Shown piece by piece: positions 9,457-19,058 of a stretch of 64,000 nucleotides of DNA (positions within the stretch are counted from its first letter, which is position 1; every line of letters starts with the position of its first letter). The stretch is from contig CAMLSD010000010.1 of NCBI GenBank assembly GCA_946482595.1, positions 1-64,000 on the forward strand, read 5' to 3'. The position numbers were made by a program, and so were the translations under genes. Source of the stretch: an uncultured Comamonadaceae bacterium. GTDB lineage: Bacteria; Pseudomonadota; Gammaproteobacteria; Burkholderiales; Burkholderiaceae. The notes under the pieces were generated by a model, which worked only from the letters and a program-made list of their open reading frames with translations, searched no databases and was not told the DNA's origin.

Positions 9457-9900
9457 ATGCTGCGCTGCATGCCGACAATCGAATGCTCCATCCGTATTGA
9501 CGCACCTGCCGCTCAGGTGTTCGAGGTCTATGGCGACGTGGCCGGCTGGCCGCGCTGGGATCCGGACACGCGTGAGGCGCATCTGGGCCAGGGCTTGGCC
9601 CTGGGCAGCCGGGGCCGCCTCCGGCCGCGCCGCGGGCTGCCGGTGCGCATGGTGGTGACCGAGCTGACACCGGGGCGCAGCTTCACGGTCACCTGCCCGG
9701 TGCTCGGGTCGCGCATGCATTTCGACCATGTGATCGAGGCGGCCGGCACCGCGGCGGACGTGACCCACCGCGTGCGTTTCGAGGGCTGGCTGGCCCGCTG
9801 GCTGGACCGCACGGTCGGGGCTGACGTGCGTGCGGGGTTGCCGGTGACGCTGGCCTCGCTCAAGCGGCATGTCGAAGCAGCGCGGCCCGGTGATGCCTGA
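9457..9900 (+). CDS. SRPBCC (START/polyketide-cyclase fold) family protein
   Basis: A 147-residue protein with the START-like fold pattern: SIRIDAPAAQVFEVYGDVAG at the N-terminus, WPRWDPDT after it, then a beta-rich middle and a C-terminal helix (GLPVTLASLKRHVEA). Such proteins hold a hydrophobic ligand in a deep cavity; no catalytic residues can be assigned. The ATG at 9457 is preceded by AGAGGG at a good distance. A second ATG at 9469 (MPTIECS) is also possible and would remove four residues. It follows the AraC gene by 82 bp, and whether the two share a transcript is unclear. Confidence 0.75.
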   Translation: MLRCMPTIECSIRIDAPAAQVFEVYGDVAGWPRWDPDTREAHLGQGLALGSRGRLRPRRGLPVRMVVTELTPGRSFTVTCPVLGSRMHFDHVIEAAGTAADVTHRVRFEGWLARWLDRTVGADVRAGLPVTLASLKRHVEAARPGDA

Positions 9901-9975
9901 GCCGCGTTGCGGGGCGGGCCGGCGCTGCCGGGCCTACGCACCGCTTGCACCGCATGCTGCGCTTGCGCCGTTCGA

Positions 9976-10437
<462 letters not shown>

Positions 10438-10482
10438 GGGCGGGTTCCGTGAGGGTGAGGTGAAGGCGGGGGCCGGTGGCGC

Positions 10483-11952
10483 TCAGGCCATCGCGTTGGA
10501 CAGCTGCCACATCGACTCGACCAGGCGGTCGATGTCCTGTGCGTCGTGCCAGAGGTGGGTCGAGATGCGCACGCCGTAGTGCTGCGCGGTGGCGCCGATC
10601 ACCTCGAAGTTGGAGTTGCGGATCACGAAGCCCGGGGTGTAGTCCGACAGCATGCGGGCCACGAACTGGTTGGACTTCTGCTGGTTCATCACGTCGGACG
10701 CGTTCTTGAACGGGTTGAAGCAGGTCAGCGCCGACAGCAGCTTGGGATCGTCCTTCGGCGAGTACAGCGAGCCCACGCCCCAGCGCTCGACGATCTTTTC
10801 CTTGAGATAGGACGACAGCGTGATGTCGTAGGTCTCGATCTTCTGGCGGCCCACCGTGTCCCACATCTCGCAGGCGCGCGCCAGGGCGCGGAACATCGGC
10901 ACATGCAGGCTGCCGCAGCTGGTCACGCTGGCGGCGATGTCGAAGGTGGCGGTGCCGTTGGTGGTGCGTGCCAGCGTGGAGTACGAACTGCTGTGCACCG
11001 GATACCACTTGGGCAGCGGCAGCGGGTTCGAGGCGCGGATCTTGTTGCGGATCACCAGGATGCCGGTGGAGCCCGGGCCGCATTGCCACTTGTGGCCGGC
11101 ACCCGACATGAAGTCCACCCCCAGCGCACCGTAGTCGTAGGCCATCATGCCGGGCAGGTGGGCACCGTCGACGATGCTGATCAGCTCATGCGCCTTGACC
11201 ACACCCATCAGGTCGGCGATGGGCAGCATGGTGCCGGTCTTGTAGGTCGGCGACGACCACATCATCGCGCGCACCCGCTTGCCCTGCGCCTTGAGGGCGC
11301 GGATGCGTTCGTCGAACAGGTTCACATAGGTGGCTGCCGTCTGGTTGTTGCCCACCGGCATGGCGATGCGCGACACCTCGATGCCGTAGCGGTCGACCGC
11401 GATCGCCAGCGGCGTGTTGCCGCCGCCGTGCTCGTGATTGGTGGTGACGACCACGTCACCGGGCTGCCAGTCCAGGCCGAGGATGGCGTGGCACATGCCC
11501 GACGAGGTGTTGGCCGAAAACGCCAGCTCGTCACCGTCGACGCCGAAGCCCGGAGCCACCTTGGCCCGCAGGTCGGCCAGGTTGCCGTAGCCGCTGCTGG
11601 AATCGGCAGCCTTGGCGAAGTTCTCCTGCTGGAAGACGTCGAGCACCACCTGGGGCATCGAGCCGCCGGTGCCGATGTTCATGTAGGTCTTTTCGGGCTT
11701 GAGCACGAACATGTTCTGCACGTTCGTCCAGAAGGCCTCGTCCTGCACCAGTTGCGCCCGCAGGCTTTCGGCGGCCGTCTGGCCATTGGCGCCTCCGCAG
11801 GCGGCCATCAGCGGCGCAAACGTGGCCGCTCCGGCGCCGTAGCCGAGGATGCGCAGGAAGTCGCGCCGCTTGGCGCTCCAGTGGGCCGTGCCGTCGCGCT
11901 GCAGGGCGGCCTCGGCGGAAGGGGGCGTTGTGCGGTCGTGCAGTGAATCCAT
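10483..11952 (-). CDS. Tat-type exported class V aminotransferase (isopenicillin N epimerase-like)
   Basis: A 489-residue PLP-dependent enzyme of the class V fold (CefD/selenocysteine lyase branch). The N-terminus has a twin-arginine signal, SAKRRDFLRILGYG, followed by a hydrophobic stretch and a possible lipobox LMAAC, so it is probably exported folded and perhaps lipid-anchored. Cofactor motifs are intact: NHEHGGGNTP, IVDGAHLPG (aspartate to the pyridine nitrogen) and the Schiff-base lysine in SGAGHKWQCGPGSTG. Its substrate is unknown; racemase, epimerase, lyase or desulfurase chemistry would all fit the fold. The exported RidA gene follows within 45 bp. A Cache-domain sensor kinase gene diverges across 348 bp and may control this operon. 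Confidence 0.88.
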   Translation of the reverse strand: MDSLHDRTTPPSAEAALQRDGTAHWSAKRRDFLRILGYGAGAATFAPLMAACGGANGQTAAESLRAQLVQDEAFWTNVQNMFVLKPEKTYMNIGTGGSMPQVVLDVFQQENFAKAADSSSGYGNLADLRAKVAPGFGVDGDELAFSANTSSGMCHAILGLDWQPGDVVVTTNHEHGGGNTPLAIAVDRYGIEVSRIAMPVGNNQTAATYVNLFDERIRALKAQGKRVRAMMWSSPTYKTGTMLPIADLMGVVKAHELISIVDGAHLPGMMAYDYGALGVDFMSGAGHKWQCGPGSTGILVIRNKIRASNPLPLPKWYPVHSSSYSTLARTTNGTATFDIAASVTSCGSLHVPMFRALARACEMWDTVGRQKIETYDITLSSYLKEKIVERWGVGSLYSPKDDPKLLSALTCFNPFKNASDVMNQQKSNQFVARMLSDYTPGFVIRNSNFEVIGATAQHYGVRISTHLWHDAQDIDRLVESMWQLSNAMA

Positions 11953-12300
11953 GCTGACTCCAGGTTCGGGGTTGATGCACCTCGGGCCGGTTCGATGTTT
12001 CGGACCGGGCCCGGCTTGGAGTCCAGTTTATGGATTCACGACAAACTTTCCATGTTTTCTTTCCCCTACGCAGTACTACGCAAATGGGGCGCACGGGTGA
12101 ATGCGCAGCTTGGCCTGATTATTGCTGACGGGTTGGTGCTGGACACGCCTGCAATGGACGGAAGGAGTTGTGAACGCATGGCCCGATGGGTGGACCTAGG
12201 TTTTACACCAATATGGTGCGCGGTGGCGGCCACAGTGGCGGAATTTGGTGCGAAACTTCGCATCGGCCAAGTCACCCACCGTCCTGTCCGAGGGCCAGCC
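11953..12300. promoter_or_regulatory. Divergent regulatory region between the exported PLP enzyme and the sensor kinase
   Basis: 348 bp without a convincing gene and more AT-rich than its surroundings. A near-perfect palindrome TGCGAA-AC-TTCGCA lies at 12249-12262, 39 bp before the sensor kinase start, and is a candidate operator for the neighbouring NarL-type regulator. The frame of the sensor kinase stays open leftwards to 11995, but that extension has no domain and no signal-like start. Confidence 0.5.
12249..12262. promoter_or_regulatory. 14-bp palindrome, candidate response-regulator operator
   Basis: Perfect 6-bp arms TGCGAA and TTCGCA with a 2-bp spacer. Short arms with a 2-bp gap are what NarL-type dimers often bind. 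The assignment to the adjacent regulator is inference. Confidence 0.4.
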
Positions 12301-13689
12301 ATGAAACTGAAACTGGTGTTGATGTCCACCGCCCTGGTGCTGGCCGCGCTGGGAACGGTGGCGGTCATGGTGCGGCATCAGACGCTCAAGCTGGCCAGCC
12401 AGGAGCGTCAGCGGGTGCTCTCGCTCTACGAAAGCAGCAAGGAGGGCGAGCTCCGGCACTACGTCGAGCTGGCGCGTTCCGCGGTGCTGCGCCTGGCGCA
12501 GGCCACTGGCGACGTGGGGGTCCTGCAGAAAGAAGCCCTGGCCGTGCTGTCCCGGATGCATTTTGGCAAGGATGGTTACTTTTTTGTTTATGACCAGCAG
12601 GGCAACATATTGCTGGATCCGGCCCAGATGGGCATGCAGGGAATCGATTTCTGCGACCCGAATCAACCCGAAGGACAGCTCCAGGCGAATATGCTGCTGA
12701 CCGCCGCACGCAAAGGCGGAGGGGTGGTGACCTATGATTGGCAAAAACCATCGTCACAGACTTATTCACGCAAGATGTCGTATGTGGTGCCGGTCGGTCC
12801 CTGGAACTGGGTATTGGGTACGGGTATTTACATGGACGAGGTCTATGAAACCCTCGACCAGATCGATCAGCTTGCCCAGAAGAATATCGAAGACACCTTG
12901 CACAGCATCTTCTGGATTGCCGGCATCTCGATCGTGCTGATCGGCTCGGCGGGGCTGATGATGAACCTCAGTCACCACCGGATCGCCAGCGAAAAGCTGC
13001 GTCACCTGGCGCGGCGGGTGGTCCGTTCGCAGGAGGACGAAAGAGTCCGCGTGGCGCGCGAACTGCATGACGGTGTGGTGCAGGTGATGGTGTCCTCGAA
13101 GTATTTTCTCGAGACGGCACAGATTCAGCAGGCCCAGCCTGTTGCGGGGCGGGCGCGGCATACGCCGCAGTACCTGCTGGAGCAGGGGCTGTTGCGGCTC
13201 AACGATGCACTGTCGGAGATTCGGCGTGTGTCGCACGGTCTTCGGCCGGCCTTGCTCGATGACCTGGGCCTGGTGCCGGCGCTGCGCCTGCTGGTCGAGC
13301 AGTTGCGAGCATCGAGCGGTCTGGAAGTGCATCTGGTCGAATGCGGCACGCCGGTTGAACTGCCCACGGTCCACGGTACCGCCTTGTTCCGTGTGGTGCA
13401 GGAAGCCACCAACAACATCCAGGCGCATGCCCAGGCCTCGCGGGTGGACATCATGCTGGCCTTCAGCGAGCGCCGCGTGACGCTGTCGATCCGGGACAAC
13501 GGGCGCGGCTTCGACCTCAAGCGTGTCCAGACCGATTCGGCCGGCGGCATCGGGCTGCGCAACATGCGTGAGCGCATTGAAAGCCTGCAGGGTGAATTCA
13601 CCATGTCGTCCAGTGCCGCCGGCACCGTGATCGAGGCGCACCTGACCATCGAACCTGGCAGCACGGACCTGCCGAGTGAGGAGACCTGA
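12301..13689 (+). CDS. Cache-domain sensor histidine kinase, NarX/DegS-type core
   Basis: A 462-residue membrane sensor. A transmembrane helix at residues 5-25 and another near 200-222 bracket a periplasmic single Cache domain with the signature GKDGYFFVYDQQGNILLDP. The cytoplasmic part has a HisKA_3 dimerisation helix with phospho-acceptor histidine in ARELHDGVVQ (about residue 256) and a HATPase domain with NNIQAHAQAS, DNGRGFD and GIGLRNMRERI. The ATG at 12301 begins MKLKLVLMSTALVL, a clean N-terminal membrane anchor. Its stop overlaps the start of the response regulator by 1 bp. Single Cache domains usually bind small organic acids or amino acids, so a product or substrate of the divergent exported PLP enzyme is a reasonable guess. 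Confidence 0.92.
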   Translation: MKLKLVLMSTALVLAALGTVAVMVRHQTLKLASQERQRVLSLYESSKEGELRHYVELARSAVLRLAQATGDVGVLQKEALAVLSRMHFGKDGYFFVYDQQGNILLDPAQMGMQGIDFCDPNQPEGQLQANMLLTAARKGGGVVTYDWQKPSSQTYSRKMSYVVPVGPWNWVLGTGIYMDEVYETLDQIDQLAQKNIEDTLHSIFWIAGISIVLIGSAGLMMNLSHHRIASEKLRHLARRVVRSQEDERVRVARELHDGVVQVMVSSKYFLETAQIQQAQPVAGRARHTPQYLLEQGLLRLNDALSEIRRVSHGLRPALLDDLGLVPALRLLVEQLRASSGLEVHLVECGTPVELPTVHGTALFRVVQEATNNIQAHAQASRVDIMLAFSERRVTLSIRDNGRGFDLKRVQTDSAGGIGLRNMRERIESLQGEFTMSSSAAGTVIEAHLTIEPGSTDLPSEET

Positions 13690-14384
13690 TGCATCCCGAA
13701 GACAACACCCCCCTTCGTGTCGTGCTGGTCGATGACCATCCCCTGGTTCGTGACGGCATCCGCATGCGGCTGGACGCCACCTCCGACGTGATGGTCGTGG
13801 GTGAGGCGTCATGTGTCGACGAGGCCGTGGCCCTCACCGAAGCCCTGACGCCCGACGTGCTGATCACCGACATCCGCATGCCCGAGGTCAGCGGCATCCA
13901 GCTCATCGCCCTGTTTGCGCAGCGCCACCCTGCCGTGCAGGTGCTGGTGCTGTCGATGCTCAAGGACCCCGCCTATGTGCAGCGCGCGATGGCGCTGGGC
14001 GCGCGTGGTTACGTGCTCAAGGACGACCCGGCGCAGCACCTGGTCGAAGCGATCCGGACCGTGGCCCATGCTGGCGTCTACCTGAGCCCGGCGCTGTCGG
14101 ACCTGCTGGGCAGCGGCGTGCCGGCGGTGCGCTCCCACCGCCCGCTGACGCCCAAGGAGTCGGCCGTGTTGAGTCTGCTGGCGCAGGGGCATTCCAACAA
14201 GGAGATCGCCGAGATGCTGGGCGCGTCGATCCGCACGGTGGAGAGCCATCGGCTGCATCTGCGCCGCAAGCTGCGCGTTGAGGGTCGCGCGGCCTTGGTC
14301 AAGTACGCCGTCGACCACTACGACCTCGATCTCGGCAAGCCTGGGCGCGAGCCGCCGGCCGACGGTTCTGGCGACCGACCCTGA
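13689..14384 (+). CDS. NarL/FixJ-type response regulator
   Basis: A 231-residue two-domain regulator, partner of the preceding Cache kinase. Receiver domain: acidic pocket VDDHP, phospho-acceptor aspartate in VLITDIRMPEVSG (about residue 60), and lysine in GYVLKDDPAQ. C-terminal LuxR-type helix-turn-helix: LTPKESAVLSLLAQGHSNKE, then IAEMLGASIRTVESHRLHLR. The start codon overlaps the kinase stop (TGATG), so translation is coupled. It probably binds the divergent intergenic region next to the exported PLP-enzyme gene. Confidence 0.94.
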   Translation: MHPEDNTPLRVVLVDDHPLVRDGIRMRLDATSDVMVVGEASCVDEAVALTEALTPDVLITDIRMPEVSGIQLIALFAQRHPAVQVLVLSMLKDPAYVQRAMALGARGYVLKDDPAQHLVEAIRTVAHAGVYLSPALSDLLGSGVPAVRSHRPLTPKESAVLSLLAQGHSNKEIAEMLGASIRTVESHRLHLRRKLRVEGRAALVKYAVDHYDLDLGKPGREPPADGSGDRP

Positions 14385-14387
14385 GCG

Positions 14388-16244
14388 TCAGCCGCGCAGA
14401 CTTGCACGCAGTGCCGCGAGCCCCTCACCGAGTTCGGCTTGCAGCATCGGGACAAACACCTCGGGATAGTCGTTCGGGATGCAGAGCGCCTCGAAGCGTG
14501 ACACACCCTGGTTGAGCCGGTAGTGCAGCTTGGCCTGGCGGCCCTGTTCCTGCTGTGCCATCACGTCCTCGACCGAGGCGCGTGTGAGCGCAGCCACGCC
14601 GGGTGAACCGGCGCACTGCCATTCAACACGCGCCTGATGCAGGCTGATGGCGTCTTCCAGCGGCAGTGTCGGTTCGATGAACAGGGTGTCGACCTGCGGG
14701 CCGCCGGTCAGGAAGTTGCTGCCTCTGGACAGCGAGGTCACGAGATGGCGTCCATCGCTCAGCATGGTCTCGATGTCCACCAGCACCGTGCCACGGGCCG
14801 GCGACAACAGCACGACACCGCCCGATGCCGGATCACGCCAGGCCCACGAGACCGACTGGTGCCGCAGCAACTGGCGGAACGACGGCCACTCGATCCAGCC
14901 CACGGGCTGCCAGCCCAGCGTGAGCAGCGTCGACGCCGGCCGCTGCAGCGCGTCCTGCCAGTCGTGCTCGAATTCATCGGGCGTGATGCGGCGCATGTCC
15001 AGCGGCTCCAGCGGCAGGCTGGCCAGGATGCGCCCGGCGGTGCTGCCGGCCAGGTGCTGCAGTTCGGCGCGCTGCTCATCATCGGGCGTGTTGCGCACGC
15101 CGGCCTGTTGCTCACGCAGCAGCTCCAGCTCGGCGCTCAGGCGGCTCATGCGCTCCTGCGATGACACCTGCCAGGTGCGCAGCCATTCCTTCATGTCGTC
15201 GCTGGCATCGTCGGGCAAGACCATGGGCTGCTGCAGCTTGGGCATCGCCTGGTCGATTGCATCGAAACTGGCCTGTGTCAATGCGGTGCGCCCGCCACGG
15301 CATTGCTCGGCCAGGGCCTGCGGTTCGGCGCGCGGGTCGTCCTCGTCAGGCGTGCCGGCGTGAGGCTCAAGCGCAAGTGCCGCTGCGTCATACAGCCGGG
15401 CCGCCGTCGAGTAGTCAGAGATGGCCTGGTGCAGTCGCGCACAACGGGTGAGCAGGTCGCTGTCGCGCGGCTGCCGTGCCAGCGCTTGTTCATGACAGAA
15501 CAGGGCGCGCTCGATCAGCAGCGGGTCCCACAGCGCGCCGAACACGTCGACGGCAAATCCCACCGGCAGCGGGCCTTCGCTGTCCATCCGGGCCGGTGCC
15601 TCGCTGGCCAGCGACTCCCAGGCGTCACCAAGCTGGCGGGCCAGGCGGGCATCTTCAGGGTGGGCCGCGCAGGCCGTCAGCAGCAGCGTGAGCCGGAGCC
15701 ATGGGGCATGCAGCCCGGCCTCCGACCAGCGTGTCAGCAACGACACGCAGAAGTCGGCATCGTGCCGCTGGGCCCGCACCAGCGCCAGCAGCCAGCCGCA
15801 GGCCTCACGTTCGAGCTGTTCCTGCGGTGACGGGGCGTCCAAGCCCGCGTTGTTGTTGTCGTCGATGTCCTCGGCGCCGTCGTGCTCGTCGGCTTCGTCA
15901 TCGTCATCGTTATCGTCGCCATCGTCGACCATCAGGAAGGCCCAGCGGCATTGCAGCAGCGCCAGATCGAGCCGGGCCTCGCGGTCGTCGGGGTCCAGTG
16001 CGCACAGCACGGCCAGGTCGGCGATGCGGGTGGTGTGCGCATGGGCCAGCTCGGCCAGGCGGATGCGCAGGCGGCGCAGCCGGGTGTCGGCCGACCAGGC
16101 TTCGATGGCGGCGTTCAGGCGGGTCCAGAGCGCCTGCGTGTCGTCCGACGCGGACGCGCCGTCGTCGGTGTCGTGCGCGCTGGCTTGCGTCACGGCCTGG
16201 TCGACCTGTGCGGTCAGTGCGTTCAGTTCCTGGTCATTCATCAT
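14388..16244 (-). CDS. Acidic repeat-like protein of unknown function
   Basis: A 618-residue protein that I do not recognise. It is predicted soluble, with no signal peptide or membrane helix. The middle contains an extremely acidic run (DDGDDNDDDDEADEHDG) encoded by GAT/GAC triplets near 15870-15925. Flanking stretches rich in Ala-Leu helices, such as RLRIRLAELAHAHTTRIADL and ALARQPRDSDLLTRCARLHQ, look like tetratricopeptide-type repeats. The C-terminal 250 residues are a separate domain with no motif I can name. The ATG at 16244 overlaps the stop of the upstream SGNH hydrolase gene by 4 bases (ATGA), so the two are made together. The protein ends 3 bases from the convergent response regulator gene. 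Confidence 0.78.
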   Translation of the reverse strand: MMNDQELNALTAQVDQAVTQASAHDTDDGASASDDTQALWTRLNAAIEAWSADTRLRRLRIRLAELAHAHTTRIADLAVLCALDPDDREARLDLALLQCRWAFLMVDDGDDNDDDDEADEHDGAEDIDDNNNAGLDAPSPQEQLEREACGWLLALVRAQRHDADFCVSLLTRWSEAGLHAPWLRLTLLLTACAAHPEDARLARQLGDAWESLASEAPARMDSEGPLPVGFAVDVFGALWDPLLIERALFCHEQALARQPRDSDLLTRCARLHQAISDYSTAARLYDAAALALEPHAGTPDEDDPRAEPQALAEQCRGGRTALTQASFDAIDQAMPKLQQPMVLPDDASDDMKEWLRTWQVSSQERMSRLSAELELLREQQAGVRNTPDDEQRAELQHLAGSTAGRILASLPLEPLDMRRITPDEFEHDWQDALQRPASTLLTLGWQPVGWIEWPSFRQLLRHQSVSWAWRDPASGGVVLLSPARGTVLVDIETMLSDGRHLVTSLSRGSNFLTGGPQVDTLFIEPTLPLEDAISLHQARVEWQCAGSPGVAALTRASVEDVMAQQEQGRQAKLHYRLNQGVSRFEALCIPNDYPEVFVPMLQAELGEGLAALRASLRG

Positions 16245-17122
16245 GGGGTCTCGTGTGGGGCCTCGGCCCAGGTGTGCCGGGCGACGACGGCCGCGTCGAT
16301 GTGATCGGCGTGGACGGCGGCCGTTGCATGGTCGTGGCCGGGCATGAAGGTTTCGTGAGCAGGGCGTGACGGACGGTGCGCATCGGGGTGCCAGAGCGGC
16401 ATCACCTGGTCGGCAACCAGCGCCGCCCATTCACGGTACTGCTGCCGGCCGGGGTGGTAGCGGTCTGCGGCCATGTCCTGGGGCTGTGCCCACTGCAGCG
16501 ACAGGTGCCTCAGGGACGGATCGGCCGCGCACCACTGTTGCAGGGCCAAATCGAGCTGGCGGGCGCACGCGCCGAGGTACCAGCGCAGGGGTTGCGGTGC
16601 GGCCGGGAGCCTGTGCATCGGCGGCAGACCGGACAGCACCGCAGCGCTGGCGCCGGTGCGCTGGCGCAGCAGCGTGATCAGGGCACGGTAATCGTCGATG
16701 AACTGCGCGGGTGTGCGCTGAGTGGCCACGTCATTGACGCCCAGCGCGCAGACGATCGCGTCGGCCGGCTGCAGTGTGGCCGCTTCGACCAGGGCGAGGC
16801 TTTCGGCGGTGTTCACGCCCGAGCGTGCCACCAGCTGCCATGCCACCGGCGCGCGGATCCGTTCCGAGAGCTGTGCCGCGACCTGAGGCGCCAGTGCGTC
16901 TTGTTGGTGGGCCACGCCAACACCGGCAGCCGAGGAGTCGCCCACCACCAGCACGCGCATGGCAGGTGCCGATGCGACGGCGAGCGATGCGCCTGCGTGC
17001 GATGCGGGGGCCATGCCCTGGCGTTCACCCTCGGGTTCGGGCAGGCGAATGGCGGTGTGCCGCAGCCAGCGCGCCTGCGCCAGCAGCAGCGGCCCGAGCG
17101 TGTACTTGGCAACCAGCAGCAT
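16241..17122 (-). CDS. SGNH/GDSL-family hydrolase
   Basis: A 293-residue hydrolase of the SGNH superfamily (esterases, lipases, acyl-thioesterases). Block I is VLVVGDSSAAGVGVA with the nucleophilic serine, block III is CALGVNDVATQ with the oxyanion asparagine, and the block V aspartate-histidine pair is in MAADRYHPGRQQY. The N-terminus MLLVAKYTLGPLLLAQARWL may be a membrane anchor or uncleaved signal. The ATG at 17122 is chosen because upstream in-frame residues run into the divergent alpha/beta hydrolase gene. Its stop overlaps the start of the acidic protein gene. Substrate unknown. Confidence 0.88.
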   Translation of the reverse strand: MLLVAKYTLGPLLLAQARWLRHTAIRLPEPEGERQGMAPASHAGASLAVASAPAMRVLVVGDSSAAGVGVAHQQDALAPQVAAQLSERIRAPVAWQLVARSGVNTAESLALVEAATLQPADAIVCALGVNDVATQRTPAQFIDDYRALITLLRQRTGASAAVLSGLPPMHRLPAAPQPLRWYLGACARQLDLALQQWCAADPSLRHLSLQWAQPQDMAADRYHPGRQQYREWAALVADQVMPLWHPDAHRPSRPAHETFMPGHDHATAAVHADHIDAAVVARHTWAEAPHETP

Positions 17123-17172
17123 GGGCCGGATTGTGGCCGACCCCGGGGCGGCTTGATGGTAGAAAGACGGCC

Positions 17173-18048
17173 ATGACGTTTCAGGATTTGACAGACCCGG
17201 AGGTGCGCACCGTCGATGTCGGCGGCGCGCTGGTCGACTGTCGCATCGTCGGGCGTGGCGAGACGGTCGTGCTGGTGCACGGTGCCCTGTCGGACCGGCG
17301 CACCTGGCGGCGCCAGCAGGACCGGCTGGCGCAGATGCACCGTGTCGTGTCCTACAGCCAGCGCTACTTCGGCCTGGCGCCATGGCATGAAGGCTGGCCG
17401 CCACTCGGCCCGGCCACTCACGCTGCCGATCTGAGCGAGCTGATCACGCAGCTCGGCGCGGGCCCGGTGCACCTCGTGGCCTGGTCGTATGGCGGACATG
17501 TCGCACTGGCGGTCGCGGTGCGTCATCCGGAGCAGGTGCGCAGCCTGTTCATCTACGAGCCCGGGGTGCCGACCTATGTCACCGACCCGGCCGATCTGGC
17601 CGCCTTCGGCGCTGACGCCCAGTCGATGTTCGGCCCGGTCTTCGAGGCGGCCCACCGGGGTGACCACGCGCTGGCAGCGCGCCGCCTGATCGATGGCTCG
17701 GGTGAGCAAGCGGGCTACTTCGAGCGGCAGCCGCACGAGCAGCAGGGCATCGAGCTGGACAACGCACGCACCCTCCCGCTGCTGTTGTCCCAGCCGGCGC
17801 CGCCGGACATTCGCCCCGCCGACCTGGCCGCTTTGCCCATGCCGGTGGCGATCACCTGGGGCGAGCTGTCGCGCCCGGTGTTTGGCGTTGTTGCGCGTGC
17901 CGCGGCCAGGCATGCGCCCGGTCGGTGGCACCACGCCATCCCCGGGGCGCGCCACATGTGGCCGGACGAATCTCCCGATGCCTTTGTTGCAGCCGTGCGT
18001 GCCTGGCTGGATGCACAGGGCAGGCCTGCGGACCCGGCACCGTCCTGA
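17173..18048 (+). CDS. Alpha/beta-fold hydrolase
   Basis: A 291-residue alpha/beta hydrolase. An oxyanion-hole region VVLVHGALSDRRTW precedes the nucleophile elbow in LVAWSYGGHVALAVAV (Ser about residue 107). The catalytic histidine is likely in IPGARHMWPDESP near the C-terminus. The ATG at 17173 is the first start after the divergent SGNH gene, 50 bp away, and sits at the normal family N-terminus. Substrate unknown; the lack of a lid insertion and the Trp before the serine are seen in several haloperoxidase or esterase-like members. Confidence 0.88.
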   Translation: MTFQDLTDPEVRTVDVGGALVDCRIVGRGETVVLVHGALSDRRTWRRQQDRLAQMHRVVSYSQRYFGLAPWHEGWPPLGPATHAADLSELITQLGAGPVHLVAWSYGGHVALAVAVRHPEQVRSLFIYEPGVPTYVTDPADLAAFGADAQSMFGPVFEAAHRGDHALAARRLIDGSGEQAGYFERQPHEQQGIELDNARTLPLLLSQPAPPDIRPADLAALPMPVAITWGELSRPVFGVVARAAARHAPGRWHHAIPGARHMWPDESPDAFVAAVRAWLDAQGRPADPAPS

Positions 18049-18072
18049 TCCCACCGCTGGAGGCATTGCACC

Positions 18073-18459
18073 ATGGCCTTGCGCATCGTTCGACTGGGTT
18101 CACCCCGCCTGCCTGACGAAGGCACCCGCATCGGCACGGTGCGCCGTCCGCCGCGCGGTGTGCCGCGCAGCGAGTTCGCCAGCGGGAACTGGTACGACGT
18201 GTGGTTCCCGACCTTGTCACCGAGCGTCGAGACGATGAAGCTCGGGCAGACGGCCGACACACCCCAGCAATGGCGTGCCTTCGAGCGCAAGTACCGCGCA
18301 GAGATGGCCGCACCCGAGGCTGCCCACGCCATCGCGCTGCTGGCCACGTTGTCGCACCAGGCCAACCTGTCGGTGGGCTGCTATTGCGAGCAGGAGGAAC
18401 GTTGCCATCGCTCCATCCTGCGCGCGCTGCTGCAGGATCAGGGCGCCGACTTCGCCTGA
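18073..18459 (+). CDS. DUF488 family protein
   Basis: A 128-residue DUF488 protein. Family blocks are clear: [27 protein letters not shown] and the cysteine-containing [14 protein letters not shown] near the C-terminus, where the arrangement Cys-x-Cys...Cys-His is the conserved feature. No biochemical role is established for the family. It lies 24 bp after the alpha/beta hydrolase gene, with GGAGG upstream of the start. Its last 22 bases overlap the convergent NuoB-like gene. Confidence 0.85.
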   Translation: MALRIVRLGSPRLPDEGTRIGTVRRPPRGVPRSEFASGNWYDVWFPTLSPSVETMKLGQTADTPQQWRAFERKYRAEMAAPEAAHAIALLATLSHQANLSVGCYCEQEERCHRSILRALLQDQGADFA

Positions 18460-19058
18460 GCCAGCCTGCCCAGCACCCGGGCGGCGCGACGGATCGAGTC
18501 GCGCAGCCGGCCGCCGGCCGGGCGCTCCACCGGGTCGCGCTGCGCAAACGACGGCCGATGCACCGTGCTGCCTTCGCGGATCTTGCGCTGCAGTTGCAGC
18601 ACGCCGTAGAGCAGGGCCTCGGGCGTGGGGGGGCAGCCAGGCACATAGACGTCGACCGGCAGGATGCGATCCACCCCCCGCACGACGGCATAGCCGTGGT
18701 GGTAGTAGCCGCCTCCGTTGGCACATGACCCCATCGAGATCACGTACCGCGGCTCGGCCATCTGGTCGTAGACCTTGCGGATGGCGGGCGCCATCTTGTT
18801 CGTCAGCGTGCCGGCGACGATCATCAGGTCGGCCTGTCGCGGACTGGCCCGCGGGATCATGCCGAAACGGTCGAAGTCATAGCGCGAGGCCGAGGTGTGG
18901 ATCATCTCCACCGCGCAGCAGGCCAGGCCGAAGGTCAGGTACCACAGGCTGCCGCTGGTTGCGGCGCGCACCAGATCGTCGGTGCGCGCCAGCATGTAGC
19001 CGTGTTCGGCCAGTGCATTCGCGGAGGAGGGAAGGAAGTCGTGTGCATCAGCGGACAT
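18438..19058 (-). CDS. nuoB: Solitary NuoB paralogue (complex I 20-kDa Fe-S subunit)
   Basis: A 206-residue protein matching NuoB, the complex I subunit that carries the terminal [4Fe-4S] cluster N2 next to the quinone site. All four cluster cysteines are present: Cys47-Cys48 in [10 protein letters not shown], Cys112 in [15 protein letters not shown] and Cys142 in [16 protein letters not shown]. The core is uninterrupted, and a C-terminal tail of about 45 residues follows. No other nuo gene is nearby, so this is a paralogue outside a nuo operon. The ATG at 19058 overlaps the upstream AraC gene by 11 bp; a longer start at 19109 would deepen the overlap. It appears to be the third gene of a GST-AraC-nuoB transcript. 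The partner complex is unknown. Confidence 0.9.
   Translation of the reverse strand: MSADAHDFLPSSANALAEHGYMLARTDDLVRAATSGSLWYLTFGLACCAVEMIHTSASRYDFDRFGMIPRASPRQADLMIVAGTLTNKMAPAIRKVYDQMAEPRYVISMGSCANGGGYYHHGYAVVRGVDRILPVDVYVPGCPPTPEALLYGVLQLQRKIREGSTVHRPSFAQRDPVERPAGGRLRDSIRRAARVLGRLAQAKSAP

Noticed and set aside
10546..11946. Open frame of 466 codons on the plus strand opposite the exported PLP enzyme
   Set aside because: Shadow frame: His/Val/Arg/Gly-rich, no ribosome site, and the minus-strand frame is a full conserved enzyme.
11995..12300. N-terminal extension of the Cache sensor kinase
   Set aside because: The extension has no signal or domain and no ribosome site. The start at 12301 gives a clean membrane anchor.
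15870..15925. Run of GAT/GAC triplets considered as a DNA repeat element
   Set aside because: It is the coding sequence of a poly-acidic protein segment, on the minus strand.
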